From Bacillus salipaludis (GTDB taxonomy: Bacteria; Bacillota; Bacilli; Bacillales_B; DSM-18226): a DNA stretch of 64,000 bases. The notes under the pieces are model-generated. The model saw nothing but the letters and a program-made list of their open reading frames with translations, was not told the DNA's origin and did not search any database. The stretch is from assembly GCF_004358205.1 (NCBI RefSeq), contig NZ_SMYO01000009.1, forward strand, positions 62,001-126,000. Reading direction: 5' to 3'. Positions within the stretch are counted from its first letter, which is position 1. Each line of letters opens with the position of its first letter. This document shows positions 36,361-44,194 of the stretch, piece after piece. The position numbers were made by a program, and so were the translations under genes.

Positions 36361-36412
36361 AAAAAGAGATTCAGTAAGGTGTGGAGCCCTTACTGGAACC
36401 TCCCGTGATTCT
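36361..36412 (-). promoter_or_regulatory. Hairpin between tauD and ssuA, attenuator-like
   Basis: Read on the minus strand, CAGTAAGG and CCTTACTG (36388-36395, 36372-36379) form a stem ending CTGAATCTCTTTTTTAT, the same tail as the two leader terminators at 37484-37554 and 37726-37794. It lies 40 bases before ssuA, so it may terminate or attenuate read-through from tauD. Confidence 0.5.
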
Positions 36413-36433
36413 TTTTTCAAAAACAGTAGAGTA

Positions 36434-37327
36434 TTATTTCTTAATAATTAATCTGCTTATTTCATTTTCTTGATTAACTGGAACATTTTTTCCAACGGTT
36501 ACGCGCCGTACCACTCGATGGGAATCTCCATAGTCTGCAACCGCATAGTGTTGGGTGGCCAAGTTATCCCAAATAACCACATCGCCCTCCGCCCATTTCC
36601 AGCGGACAGTATTTTCCAAGCGACTCACATAAGAATCAAAGATACTTAATAGTCTTTCAGATTCACTTGTTGAATAGCCTTCTAATTTTCCGGCAAATCC
36701 GCCTAGTAACAAATGCTTTTTCCCTGTTTCCGCGTGAACATGAACAACTGGATGTCTTGTTTTAAAAACCGTTGATTCAAAAACAGCACGATATTTCCTT
36801 GTAACCTCATTAACCTCACTATCACTCCGTTTGAATTGGGCATAATCATATTCATTTGAATGGATTCCCCACAACGTATCTGCTAATTTTCTCAATCCTT
36901 CTGGAAGATCTTCATACGCTGTATTGGTATTGGCCCACACCGTATCTCCGCCAACTTCTGGGATCGTCACCCCTCTTAAGATGGAGTATTTAGGAACTTC
37001 TGGGACAAACGTGACATCCGTATGCCAATGGTTCGCTTTTGCCCCTACTTGAGAGTCTAATTCAAAGATATAGTTGGTATTATTTTTCACGGGAACTGTG
37101 GGATGAACATATGGCTCTCCTAATAACTTCGCAAATGCTTCCTGATTTCCATCAGTTAAATGATTTTGACCTTTGAAAAATACGACCTTGTATTCATTTA
37201 GCGCTTGTTTGATTTCGTTTAAAATACCTGGTTCCAAATCCCCGCTTAGTTGTACACCCTGAATTTCTGCACCAATTCTCCCTGCTACCGGTACTACTTT
37301 TATTTGTTTTGCTTGAAGATTTGTCAT
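36434..37327 (-). CDS. tauD: Taurine/alpha-ketoglutarate dioxygenase, TauD family
   Basis: A 297-residue Fe(II)/2-oxoglutarate oxygenase. The iron triad is visible as HWHTDVTF (His-x-Asp) and the distal His in TQHYAVADYG, and the 2-oxoglutarate Arg in SHRVVRRVTVG. TauD-type enzymes release sulfite from taurine; others take other sulfonates or 2,4-D. The ATG at 37327 follows GGAGGAAAAG. It heads the minus-strand half of the sulfonate locus and has an attenuator-like leader. The sulfite made could be assimilated. Confidence 0.88.
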   Translation of the reverse strand: MTNLQAKQIKVVPVAGRIGAEIQGVQLSGDLEPGILNEIKQALNEYKVVFFKGQNHLTDGNQEAFAKLLGEPYVHPTVPVKNNTNYIFELDSQVGAKANHWHTDVTFVPEVPKYSILRGVTIPEVGGDTVWANTNTAYEDLPEGLRKLADTLWGIHSNEYDYAQFKRSDSEVNEVTRKYRAVFESTVFKTRHPVVHVHAETGKKHLLLGGFAGKLEGYSTSESERLLSIFDSYVSRLENTVRWKWAEGDVVIWDNLATQHYAVADYGDSHRVVRRVTVGKNVPVNQENEISRLIIKK

Positions 37328-37483
37328 TATCTTTTCCTCCAAATCAATATTTTGTTAGATTTTTTTTCAAATAAGTACTTTGCTATTCGGTCCAAGCAAC
37401 ATAAAAACGTTTTTACCTTCTTTCATCTCCTCCTATCACTCCATACCTAATTTAACCTAGTGGGATAGTCGGCTTTATAATAA

Positions 37484-37554
37484 ATAAAAAAGAGATCCAA
37501 CGAAGAGAGTGTTGACACTTCTCTTTGTTGAATCTCTAGTCGCCTAGTGGATTC
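37484..37554 (-). promoter_or_regulatory. Attenuator-like leader of tauD
   Basis: Minus strand: hairpin GAATC-CA-CTAG-GCGA-CTAG-A-GATTC (37554-37530) overlaps a second stem, AGAGATTCAAC with GTTGGATCTCT (37537-37491), followed by T6. The two stems share GATTC and cannot both form, the standard attenuation logic. It is about 160 bases before the tauD start. Confidence 0.55.
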
Positions 37555-37725
37555 CTATCACTATGGATTAAATTGGTAAGTCGTTTGTATATGAATGCAT
37601 CTTAACAGGAAACAAAATAATCTGTCAATTAAAAATTTATTATTCCTATAAATTTAGTTGGTTTTAAAGTGTTGCGTTCAAATAAATTCCATGATAAGGT
37701 ATTTTGTAAATTAAGTCATTCGCAT

Positions 37726-37794
37726 GAATCGACTAGTCTTCTAGAGATTCAGCAAAAGGACAGAAATGTCTTTTCGCTGAATCTCTTTTTTATT
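37726..37794 (+). promoter_or_regulatory. Attenuator-like leader of ssuB
   Basis: Plus strand: hairpin GAATC-GA-CTAG-TCTT-CTAG-A-GATTC (37726-37750) overlaps the terminator stem AGAGATTCAGC with GCTGAATCTCT (37743-37753, 37776-37786) followed by T6. Sequence and spacing match the tauD leader, with a 15-base gap between GAATC and GATTC in both. The ssuB start is 14 bases after the T run. Confidence 0.55.
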
Positions 37795-37807
37795 TCAGAA
37801 AGGATGG

Positions 37808-38584
37808 ATGATGATAATGGTGTCAGCTGTGAAGATTGACCACGTAAGAAAAACATTTAGGAATGACCAGGAAAGGATTCATGTTTTAGAGGATTTTGAT
37901 CTCTCCATTAAACAAGGTGAGTTTTTAACCATTATTGGTCCCAGCGGCTGCGGTAAAAGTACCCTATTAAAATTAATTGCCGGGCTGGATTTGGATTTTG
38001 AAGGTCAGATTAGGATAGGTGAAAAATTCGTGAATGGTCCTTCTAAGGATCGCGGCTTTATTTTTCAAGAGCATCGATTATTTCCTTGGTTAAATGTAGA
38101 ACAGAATATCTCAGGAAACCTTTCATTAAAAAATCCAAATATCCGTTCAAAGGTAGACCAATTACTCTCACTTGTTAAACTGAAAGGATTTGAAAAAGCG
38201 TATCCACGCCAATTATCTGGAGGAATGTCTCAGCGTGTGGCCATTGCCAGGGCTTTGCTGAGGAATCCTGAAGTCTTATTGTTAGACGAACCTTTTGGGG
38301 CACTAGATGCTTTTACCCGCAACCATCTTCAAGAAGCCTTGTTGGAAATATGGAAGGAAAATCAAACCACCATGGTGTTAGTAACCCATGATATTGATGA
38401 GGCGGTTTTTTTATCGTCTAAAGTCGTTGTTATGGATGCTAAGCCTGGAAGGATAAAGGGAATCGTTTCGATTGATCTGCCTTATCCAAGAACAAGGACC
38501 AATAAGTCATTCCAAGAATATAGAACCGTAATATTGAAATCCCTTGACCACCATGTCAATGAATTAGAAGATTGGAGCATTTAA
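37808..38584 (+). CDS. ssuB: Sulfonate ABC transporter ATPase
   Basis: A 258-residue ATPase with Walker A GPSGCGKST, Q loop FQEHRLFPWL, signature LSGGMSQRVAIARALL, Walker B VLLLDEPFGALD and the switch His in LVTHD. It matches SsuB/TauB/NrtD importers. ATGs at 37808, 37811 and 37817 are possible; AAAGGA favours the first two. It pairs with the permease immediately downstream and is divergent from tauD. Confidence 0.88.
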   Translation: MMIMVSAVKIDHVRKTFRNDQERIHVLEDFDLSIKQGEFLTIIGPSGCGKSTLLKLIAGLDLDFEGQIRIGEKFVNGPSKDRGFIFQEHRLFPWLNVEQNISGNLSLKNPNIRSKVDQLLSLVKLKGFEKAYPRQLSGGMSQRVAIARALLRNPEVLLLDEPFGALDAFTRNHLQEALLEIWKENQTTMVLVTHDIDEAVFLSSKVVVMDAKPGRIKGIVSIDLPYPRTRTNKSFQEYRTVILKSLDHHVNELEDWSI

Positions 38585-38610
38585 CTCAAAACTTAGAAAG
38601 GATGATGGAA

Positions 38611-39435
38611 ATGTCGACACAAACGATTACCCAGAACAAAGCTATTTCGATGAAGAAAAAGAAAGCCAAATTATCAAAAAATACTGCTGTTTGGCGGGGA
38701 ATATTTCTCCCTATATTAGTAGTGATTTTATGGCAGATTTTAAGTACATTCGGGATCTTGCCAGCACAATTATTTTCGTCACCGTTTTTAATTGTTTCTC
38801 GCTTTATTGAACTGGTTCAATCAGGAGAGATGGCAAAGCATTTACAAATCAGCTTAACCCGAGCACTTCTCGGCTTCGTTTTAGGAGGATTTTTCGGTCT
38901 ATTGATGGGTGTCATCGTGGGAATGAACAAAAAATCGGAGGAATATTTAAACCCGAGTTTTCAAATGCTGCGGACTGTCCCATTGCTTGTGATTACTCCA
39001 CTTTTTATCATGTGGTTCGGTTTTGGTGAATTATCGAAAATCTTGCTCATTGCTTTAGGTGCCTTTTTTCCTCTCTATTTACAAACCTTTTTAGGCATTC
39101 GCAATGTCGATAAAAAACTCTACGAGGTTGCTCGAATCCTAGAATACAGCCGAACCCAGCAAATAACAAAGCTGATGATTCCAGCCTCTTTGCCTAATAT
39201 CTTACTTGGGATACGCTTAGCTTTAAGTGCGGCTTGGATGTGCTTGGTGGTCGCTGAATTGTTAGGTGCAGATCGAGGGGTGGGTTTCATGATTCAAGAT
39301 GCACGTTCTTTTATGCAGACTGACACGGTTTTTGTAGGAATCATTATTTTTGCCCTTGCAGGAAAAATATCGGATTCCGTTGTCCGCTTGTTAGAAAATC
39401 GTTTACTGAAATGGCAAGATAGTTTTAAAGCTTAA
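38611..39435 (+). CDS. ssuC: Sulfonate ABC transporter permease
   Basis: A 274-residue permease with about six membrane helices and the EAA loop EVARILEYSRTQQITKLMIP. The ATG at 38611 has AAAGGAT nine bases upstream; an ATG at 38572 would overlap ssuB but lacks a good site. Matches SsuC/TauC. Completes the importer with ssuA (opposite strand) and ssuB. Confidence 0.86.
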   Translation: MSTQTITQNKAISMKKKKAKLSKNTAVWRGIFLPILVVILWQILSTFGILPAQLFSSPFLIVSRFIELVQSGEMAKHLQISLTRALLGFVLGGFFGLLMGVIVGMNKKSEEYLNPSFQMLRTVPLLVITPLFIMWFGFGELSKILLIALGAFFPLYLQTFLGIRNVDKKLYEVARILEYSRTQQITKLMIPASLPNILLGIRLALSAAWMCLVVAELLGADRGVGFMIQDARSFMQTDTVFVGIIIFALAGKISDSVVRLLENRLLKWQDSFKA

Positions 39436-39486
39436 CTTACAAACTACGCTTGTAACAATCAAAAAACTACTTTTAGGACAAATAAA

Positions 39487-39520
39487 AACGCTAAACTCCA
39501 TATGGGAGTTTAGCGTTATT
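39487..39520. terminator. Bidirectional terminator, ssuC and RNA operon
   Basis: AACGCTAAACTCC and GGAGTTTAGCGTT form a perfect 13-bp stem, with T-rich sequence on the plus side and T5 on the minus side. It ends ssuC on one strand and the small RNA operon on the other. Confidence 0.8.
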
Positions 39521-39537
39521 TTGTTCTGTTTATGTAA

Positions 39538-39611
39538 TAGCCCACACAATTTCACGAATTATGGCTGCTGCGTTCCCGCCCTGACCCGTTCTTAGTGTCT
39601 TTGTTGGACTA
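39538..39611 (-). ncRNA. SRP RNA domain IV-like small RNA, copy A
   Basis: Minus-strand 74-nt RNA. It contains the SRP domain IV core: GGTCAGG, then GCG-GGAA-CGC (closing stem and GGAA tetraloop), then AGCAGCC. Ends AGTCCA/TGGGCT pair, one as a U-G wobble. The S domain and Alu arms of the normal ~270-nt Bacillus SRP RNA are absent. Compared with copy B it differs at two or three positions, one of them a change that preserves pairing. Last gene of the tRNA-tmRNA unit. Confidence 0.7.
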
Positions 39612-39614
39612 TAA

Positions 39615-39686
39615 CTCCGCAGGTAGGACTCGAACCTACGACCGATCGGTTAACAGCCGATAGCTCTACCACTGAGCTACTGCGGA
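39615..39686 (-). tRNA. tRNA-Asn (GUU)
   Basis: Minus strand, 72 nt without encoded CCA. The cloverleaf has acceptor TCCGCAG with CTGCGGA, D arm AGCTCAGTGGTAGAGCT, anticodon stem around GTT (CGGCTGTTAACCG) and T arm GTAGGTTCGAGTCCTAC. Discriminator G. It lies 39 nt 3' of tmRNA on the same strand. Confidence 0.92.
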
Positions 39687-39724
39687 AAAATGCTATGTTA
39701 TTTGCTTTTTCAAATAAATTTTAG

Positions 39725-40085
39725 TGGAAATGACGGGAGTTGAACCCGTGTGCAAAGATCTTGACACTTATACATCTACGAGTGTAGTCAGTAAAATTAG
39801 TTATCGCTCACTTCGTTAGCCTACTGACAGGCATGGAAGCAGCTAGTCTGGTTATTCTCTTCCTTTATCCTCAGACGGTGGAATTCGGCGTAGTCCACTT
39901 TGAATGAGTCCCTTACCCTGCCACATGGACGATGAAAGGTGGAACCGCTATCGTCTGTTATTAAGCAGCGAAAGCGAAGTTATTATTTTGTTTGCCAGTT
40001 ATTAGGCTTTATCGTTTTTACGAGGCCGATGCCCTCGACTCGCCATATAAGCTCAAACGATCCCTGTCGATACCAAGACATTCCC
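39725..40085 (-). ncRNA. ssrA: Transfer-messenger RNA
   Basis: Minus strand, 361 nt. The 5' end GGGAATG pairs with CATTTCC near the 3' end to form the tRNA-like acceptor; the T arm GGGTTCAACTCCC and the family segments GATCGTTTGAGCTTATATGG and GAGTCGAGGGCATCGGCCTC follow. The tag frame at 39996-39961 encodes GKQNNNFAFAA then TAA TAA. It tags proteins stalled on non-stop mRNA for degradation. No smpB is nearby, unlike in B. subtilis. Confidence 0.92.
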
Positions 40086-40094
40086 ATAATAGAA

Positions 40095-40185
40095 TGGCAG
40101 AGAAGAAGGGATTTGAACCCTCGCGCCGGTTACTCGACCTACACCCTTAGCAGGGGCGCCTCTTCAGCCTCTTGAGTACTTCTCT
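40095..40185 (-). tRNA. tRNA-Ser (GCU)
   Basis: Minus strand, 91 nt including encoded CCA. Long variable arm, anticodon GCT in CCCCTGCTAAGGGTG, T arm GAGGGTTCAAATCCCTT, acceptor AGAGAAG with CTTCTCT, discriminator G. It precedes tmRNA by 9 nt, so the two are surely one transcript. Confidence 0.92.
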
Positions 40186-40230
40186 GTAAAAAAACCTTTC
40201 GCATAAGTTCCGTTAAGAACTTACAAGAGT

Positions 40231-40291
40231 AACTATATCATCCATCTGAATTGGAAGCTAGCTGTAAATTCTGGTAGTTCAAAAGTCCTGT
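40231..40291 (-). promoter_or_regulatory. Conserved upstream element A (promoter of the RNA operon)
   Basis: Minus strand: ACTACCAGAATTTACAGCTA then GCTTCC, and a TATAGT 15 bases on. The same element with identical spacing lies upstream of SRP-like copy B (TATATT there). A canonical -35 is not obvious, so the sigma factor is unclear. Confidence 0.45.
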
Positions 40292-40444
40292 GCATTTCGA
40301 TAAATATTGTGGGTATCTTCTATATATAATACGTTTTTAAGTTCGTTATAAACTATGGTTGGAAACAATGGAAAGAACCTACTAACGATTTTTACTATTT
40401 ATAATGATATAGTAGATATTGTCGCTTTTGAAAAAATGGATAAA

Positions 40445-40841
40445 CATGAAATGGTGAGTAGTCGCGGTTCCTTTTACAGGAGCTGAGGAAAGTCCAGGCT
40501 CGCACAGTGCTGAGATGCCTGTAGTGTTCGTGCCATTCGCAAGAGTGGGCAGTCGCACATGTTCGACTGACGGCGGTGAAATCATGCTAAGTCCATCTGG
40601 ATATGCTGAGAATAACCTGAAAGTGCCACAGTGACGAGACTTTTCTGGAAACGGAAAAGGTGGAACGGGTAAACCCCACGAGCGAGCAACCCAAATTTAG
40701 GTAGGGGCATCATCCTGCGGGAAATGAACCTAACGGATGAATCGGTCTTAGATCGATAGTTATATGACTACTACTTCCTGTACGAGGCTTGCTGCCGTTT
40801 GCAGTATGGGAGTACAAAACCTGGCTTATAGCCATTTCATG
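40445..40841 (+). ncRNA. rnpB: RNase P RNA, type B
   Basis: Plus strand, about 397 nt. Conserved parts visible: GAGGAAAGTCCAGGCTCGCAC, TGCTGAGATGCCTGTAGTGT, GAAAGTGCCACAGTGACGA, GGTAAACCCCACGAGCGAGC, CCCAAATTTAGGTAGGGG and CCGTTTGCAGTATGG. The ends pair as P1 (ATGAAATGG with CCATTTCAT, 40446-40454 and 40832-40840). The catalytic subunit of tRNA 5' maturation. It is divergent from the tRNA-tmRNA unit. Confidence 0.93.
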
Positions 40842-40962
40842 AGCACTTTATCGATTTATAGGAGCACAATAATTGCGGTTTGGACTAGCACATTGTGTTA
40901 ACATACTTATAGTCCTTGTTATCTTGGTTCCGCAAGAGATTACATAAACTCTTTTACGATAC

Positions 40963-41183
40963 GAAGACCACTTTCTTTGTTTTACTAAAAAGGATTTGGT
41001 CTTCATCTGTTTTCTGAAGACCATTTTTCTGTTTTTTCAAAGGGATTCGGCCTTCATCGCCTTTATGAAGACTTTATGAAGACCACTTTCTTTGTTTTTT
41101 CGAAGCGATTTGGCCCTCATCGTCTTTATGAAGACCACTTTCCCTGTTTTCTCAAAGGGATTTGGCCTTCATCAACCTTTTAA
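40963..41183. repeat. Tandem array of ~53-bp hairpin units after rnpB
   Basis: Four units begin GAAGACC at 40963, 41016, 41078 and 41130, with an extra GAAGAC at 41067. Each ends with TTGGTCTTC or TTGGCCTTC, so the unit ends can pair around a 20-25-base middle (CTTTCTTTGTTTT). Sequence differs from the 5320-5592 array but unit length and hairpin design are alike. Confidence 0.75.
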
Positions 41184-41202
41184 AGAAACCTTAACTATAC
41201 AA

Positions 41203-41250
41203 AAACCCCCTAAGCTGGATTTCATTAGTCCATCTTAAGGGGGTTTACTT
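41203..41250. terminator. Bidirectional terminator
   Basis: AAACCCCCTAAG and CTTAAGGGGGTTT form a long stem with T runs on both sides; it lies between rnpB and SRP-like copy B and can serve both. Confidence 0.75.
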
Positions 41251-41287
41251 TTAGAGGTTTATCGGTTCTTGTGTTCTGATTATGTAA

Positions 41288-41361
41288 TAGTCCACACAAT
41301 TTCACGAATTATGGCTGCTGCGTTCCCGCCCTGACCCGTTCTTAGTGTCCTTGTTGGACTA
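41288..41361 (-). ncRNA. SRP RNA domain IV-like small RNA, copy B
   Basis: Minus strand, 74 nt, almost identical to copy A. Stem TAGTCCA/TGGACTA is fully Watson-Crick. GGTCAGG, the GCG-GGAA-CGC hairpin and AGCAGCC are conserved. Its own upstream element lies 14 bases away (41375-41426), so it is a one-gene unit ending at the 41203-41250 terminator. Confidence 0.7.
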
Positions 41362-41374
41362 TTAACAATATAAC

Positions 41375-41426
41375 ATCTAACCAATTTGGAAGCTAGCTGT
41401 AAATTTTGGTAGTACAAAAGTCTTGT
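41375..41426 (-). promoter_or_regulatory. Conserved upstream element B
   Basis: Copy of the element at 40231-40291 (TTTACAGCTAGCTTCC is identical), placed directly before SRP-like copy B; TATATT takes the place of TATAGT at the same spacing. Confidence 0.45.
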
Positions 41427-41439
41427 TGATTACATTTCT

Positions 41440-42210
41440 TTACTCAAAAATAGCTACAGGGCGTGCCCATCCTGCACTTGCTCCTTTGATCTTTACAGGA
41501 AAAACAGCCACTTTAAAACCAATTCTTTTTGGCAGTAAATCTAAGTTGGCCAGTTTTTCAATTTGGCAATACTCCGCTTCTTTTCCAACATAATGTGCGG
41601 CCCAAAGGACACCTTCGCGAGGGTTCTTTTTAAAATCCTCAGCTTGTTTGTAAAGCGGAATATCCCACCCCCATCCATCCGTGCCCATCACCTTAATCCC
41701 CTTTTGAATCAGCCACCTAGTTGCCTCAGCCGAAACACCTGCATGAACACCTGCATAATTTTCCTGATAATATTTTTTATCTGCATCCGTTCGGACAAGA
41801 ATTATATCGTATGGCTGCAATTGATAGTTCATCGCTTCTAATTGTTTTTCAAAATCTGCCATTCCAATCTCATAGCCTGGTGGTTTATCACTAAAATCGA
41901 ACAGAACTCCATGGCCGTAGAACCATTCAAGAGGCAGTTCATCAATGGTTCTAGAAGGCTCACCCGCAGTAGTTGAAGCATAGTGCCAAGGGGCGTCAAC
42001 ATGAGTACCTGTGTGTGTAGTTAAGGTAACCGTTTCTACTGCCCATGCTGCACTGTCTGGAAAATCGCTAGGTTTCAACCCCAAAACATGTGCTGCTTGT
42101 TGTGCCCCTTCCTCATGTGATCCATAGTGAATTTCCGGTGGAAATGGTTCCTTTGCAGCATTATCTAGAGAGACACTTAAATCAATAATACGTAGATTCG
42201 CTCGATTCAT
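41440..42210 (-). CDS. Cyclase family protein (kynurenine formamidase-like)
   Basis: A 256-residue metal-dependent cyclase-fold hydrolase with HTGTHVDAPWHY, the metal-binding signature, and WLIQKGIKVMGTDGWGWD. Relatives include bacterial kynurenine formamidase, isatin hydrolase and polyketide cyclases. No kynurenine genes are near, so the substrate is open. The ATG at 42210 follows AAGGAG; the longer open frame lacks a site. Confidence 0.83.
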   Translation of the reverse strand: MNRANLRIIDLSVSLDNAAKEPFPPEIHYGSHEEGAQQAAHVLGLKPSDFPDSAAWAVETVTLTTHTGTHVDAPWHYASTTAGEPSRTIDELPLEWFYGHGVLFDFSDKPPGYEIGMADFEKQLEAMNYQLQPYDIILVRTDADKKYYQENYAGVHAGVSAEATRWLIQKGIKVMGTDGWGWDIPLYKQAEDFKKNPREGVLWAAHYVGKEAEYCQIEKLANLDLLPKRIGFKVAVFPVKIKGASAGWARPVAIFE

Positions 42211-42511
42211 ATAGTAATACTCCTTACGAAAAATTTTTATTAGAGGTAAACTACAAGTTCTTTTAAAATCTACGAGTAAGTTACACTTTCTATTCCAAAT
42301 TTCTTTCAAGTTTAAAAGACTATATTTCTAGCATTCAAATCAAATAAATTAACTGTTTCTTTCATTAATCTAACAATCTATTTACATTGTGGTTACACTC
42401 TGTTGGTTCGACAATTTTATCATAGTTTTCTTTATATACTTAAATAATAGAGTGTTATCTTACTAAAAGTTATAGGATTAAGATGCTAAACTATTGCGGA
42501 GGTGTAAGGTT
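42211..42511. other. Divergent promoter spacer
   Basis: About 300 AT-rich bases between divergent genes; no gene or clear operator seen. Confidence 0.4.
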
Positions 42512-43168
42512 ATGAGTGAAATGTATTCGCCCAGAGATGCACAAAAAATGCTTAAAATAAATAGCAGTACTTTACGCAAGTACGCTAATATCTTGGAAAA
42601 GCATGGGTATCATATTCATCGTAATACTAGAGGTCACAGGGGATTTTTTGATCAAGATGTTAACATACTCCGTCAATTAATTGAATTCAGTAAGCAGGAA
42701 GATATGACTTTGGAACATTCTGTTGAAGCAGCGATGGCGTCTGTTTCTGAACAAAAAAAATCGGATACAGTATCAGGACCAGTAGAAATCACGAATGATC
42801 TAGAAGATCCTAACGAGCTTTTAGTGATGTCTGAAGAAGAGATAGCAAGATCTTCTGAAGAAAATAGAGCGGAAAGCCAAACAGAATCGGTTCAGAAAAC
42901 AGATGAGCGAGATATAGAGCTGGCTCGAAACCACTATGAGCTATTGGAAAGAATTGAACATTTAGAGCGAATAAACCTTGATTTAATTAAACTTTTAAAA
43001 GAGAAAGCCGTACGGGAAGCTTATCTCGAAGAAAAGATAAACCAAATTGCAAGGTTTGTAGATCGTTCAGAGCAACTGATGGTAGAACGAAGTAAGCTGA
43101 TGGAGGAAGAAGTCAGATTACAGATTGCAGCCGCCCAGCAAAAGAAATGGTGGCAATGGTGGAAATGA
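42512..43168 (+). CDS. HTH (MerR-like)/DUF3967 DNA-binding protein
   Basis: A 218-residue protein with an N-terminal MerR-like helix-turn-helix (YSPRDAQKMLKINSSTLRKY), a Glu-rich linker and a C-terminal coiled coil ending QQKKWWQWWK (DUF3967). Similar in plan to RacA-like and phage/plasmid regulators. Start at 42512 after GGAGGTG. Single gene; its target is unknown. Confidence 0.75.
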   Translation: MSEMYSPRDAQKMLKINSSTLRKYANILEKHGYHIHRNTRGHRGFFDQDVNILRQLIEFSKQEDMTLEHSVEAAMASVSEQKKSDTVSGPVEITNDLEDPNELLVMSEEEIARSSEENRAESQTESVQKTDERDIELARNHYELLERIEHLERINLDLIKLLKEKAVREAYLEEKINQIARFVDRSEQLMVERSKLMEEEVRLQIAAAQQKKWWQWWK

Positions 43169-43362
43169 AAAAAATGTGCGGCGAATCACATAAAAAGTCG
43201 CTGATAGTGATTTTTCCATTTGGCATATATCTCCTTTGTGAGAAATACTCAACCTTGTTGAAAATGACCTAAGTTATCATAATTTGCCTAAATAGTTGCC
43301 TTTTCCATTACCCTGCCCCTTTAGCTCAACAAGAAAAAAGACCGCCGCAGCGACCATTAAAA

Positions 43363-43395
43363 AGGAAAGGCTGTATCAGCACCCTTTTCCTCTTC
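43363..43395 (-). terminator. Weak terminator of tetR
   Basis: GGAAAAGGGTGC region pairs imperfectly with CCTTTCC, followed by T5 on the minus strand. Confidence 0.45.
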
Positions 43396-43428
43396 AATAT
43401 AAATGGAACCTGTTCAATTTTTTTGTAA

Positions 43429-44001
43429 TCATAATCGATTTAAAGGCTCAAAATCAATCCCATACATAATAAAAGGGATTAGTGATTTAATAAATTCTTC
43501 CGGTGGTACTCCTGTATCTCTTCTCCATTCTACAGATGCTCCGTAGAGTCCCCAACTTAACATGACAGCAGTTCTCTTTCGTGCTTGATTTTCGTCAATT
43601 GAATGTCTTTTTAACAACATTTTGTAAAAAATAATTTCTAGTTGTTCTCTTATAATGCGAGCTATAGTATCTTCGTACCCGCTATGGCAACGATTGGATA
43701 AGGAATTTTGAAAATTCGTAATGGCTAAAAAGACCCTCACAATTGCTTCTTCATTTAGTTCATCTTGCTCAACTTGATCAGAATTCAAATTAATCAACAG
43801 GACCTCTGATAATACCTTTTCTAATAAGTCATATTTATCCTCGAAATGATAATAAAACGTCGCACGATTGACCATAGCCTCTGTTGTAATATCTTTAATG
43901 GTAATATCCTTGAATTCTTTTTTACCTGAAAGTTCAATAAAAGAATCCATGATTAATTTACGTGTCCGAAGAATTCGAGGGTCCGTTTTTTCTTGATTCA
44001 T
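43429..44001 (-). CDS. TetR/AcrR-family regulator
   Basis: A 190-residue TetR regulator: helix-turn-helix ITTEAMVNRATFYYHFEDKY at about 40-60, then an all-helical ligand domain. It is divergent from the DsbA-like gene; the intergenic region contains the palindrome TTGTACAA (near 44108) and TGTTGTATATACG, possible operators. Likely controls itself and the DsbA-like gene, ligand unknown. Confidence 0.85.
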   Translation of the reverse strand: MNQEKTDPRILRTRKLIMDSFIELSGKKEFKDITIKDITTEAMVNRATFYYHFEDKYDLLEKVLSEVLLINLNSDQVEQDELNEEAIVRVFLAITNFQNSLSNRCHSGYEDTIARIIREQLEIIFYKMLLKRHSIDENQARKRTAVMLSWGLYGASVEWRRDTGVPPEEFIKSLIPFIMYGIDFEPLNRL

Positions 44002-44194
44002 TACAAAGTCACTCCTACTTTTACGACAATTTATGAAATGTGTTGTATATACGATAAATCCAATTATCTATCGGTATTAGTATGTTTCGTTATGTACTAC
44101 AATGCAATTGTACAACAAAAAGGAAATCAATTCTAAATGGGCAACTCTATGTGCCTTCTTTTCATTTAAACAAACATAAAGGTGGTATTTTCAT

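Noticed and set aside
40963..41183. CRISPR array
   Set aside because: Units vary along their whole length and have no unique spacers.
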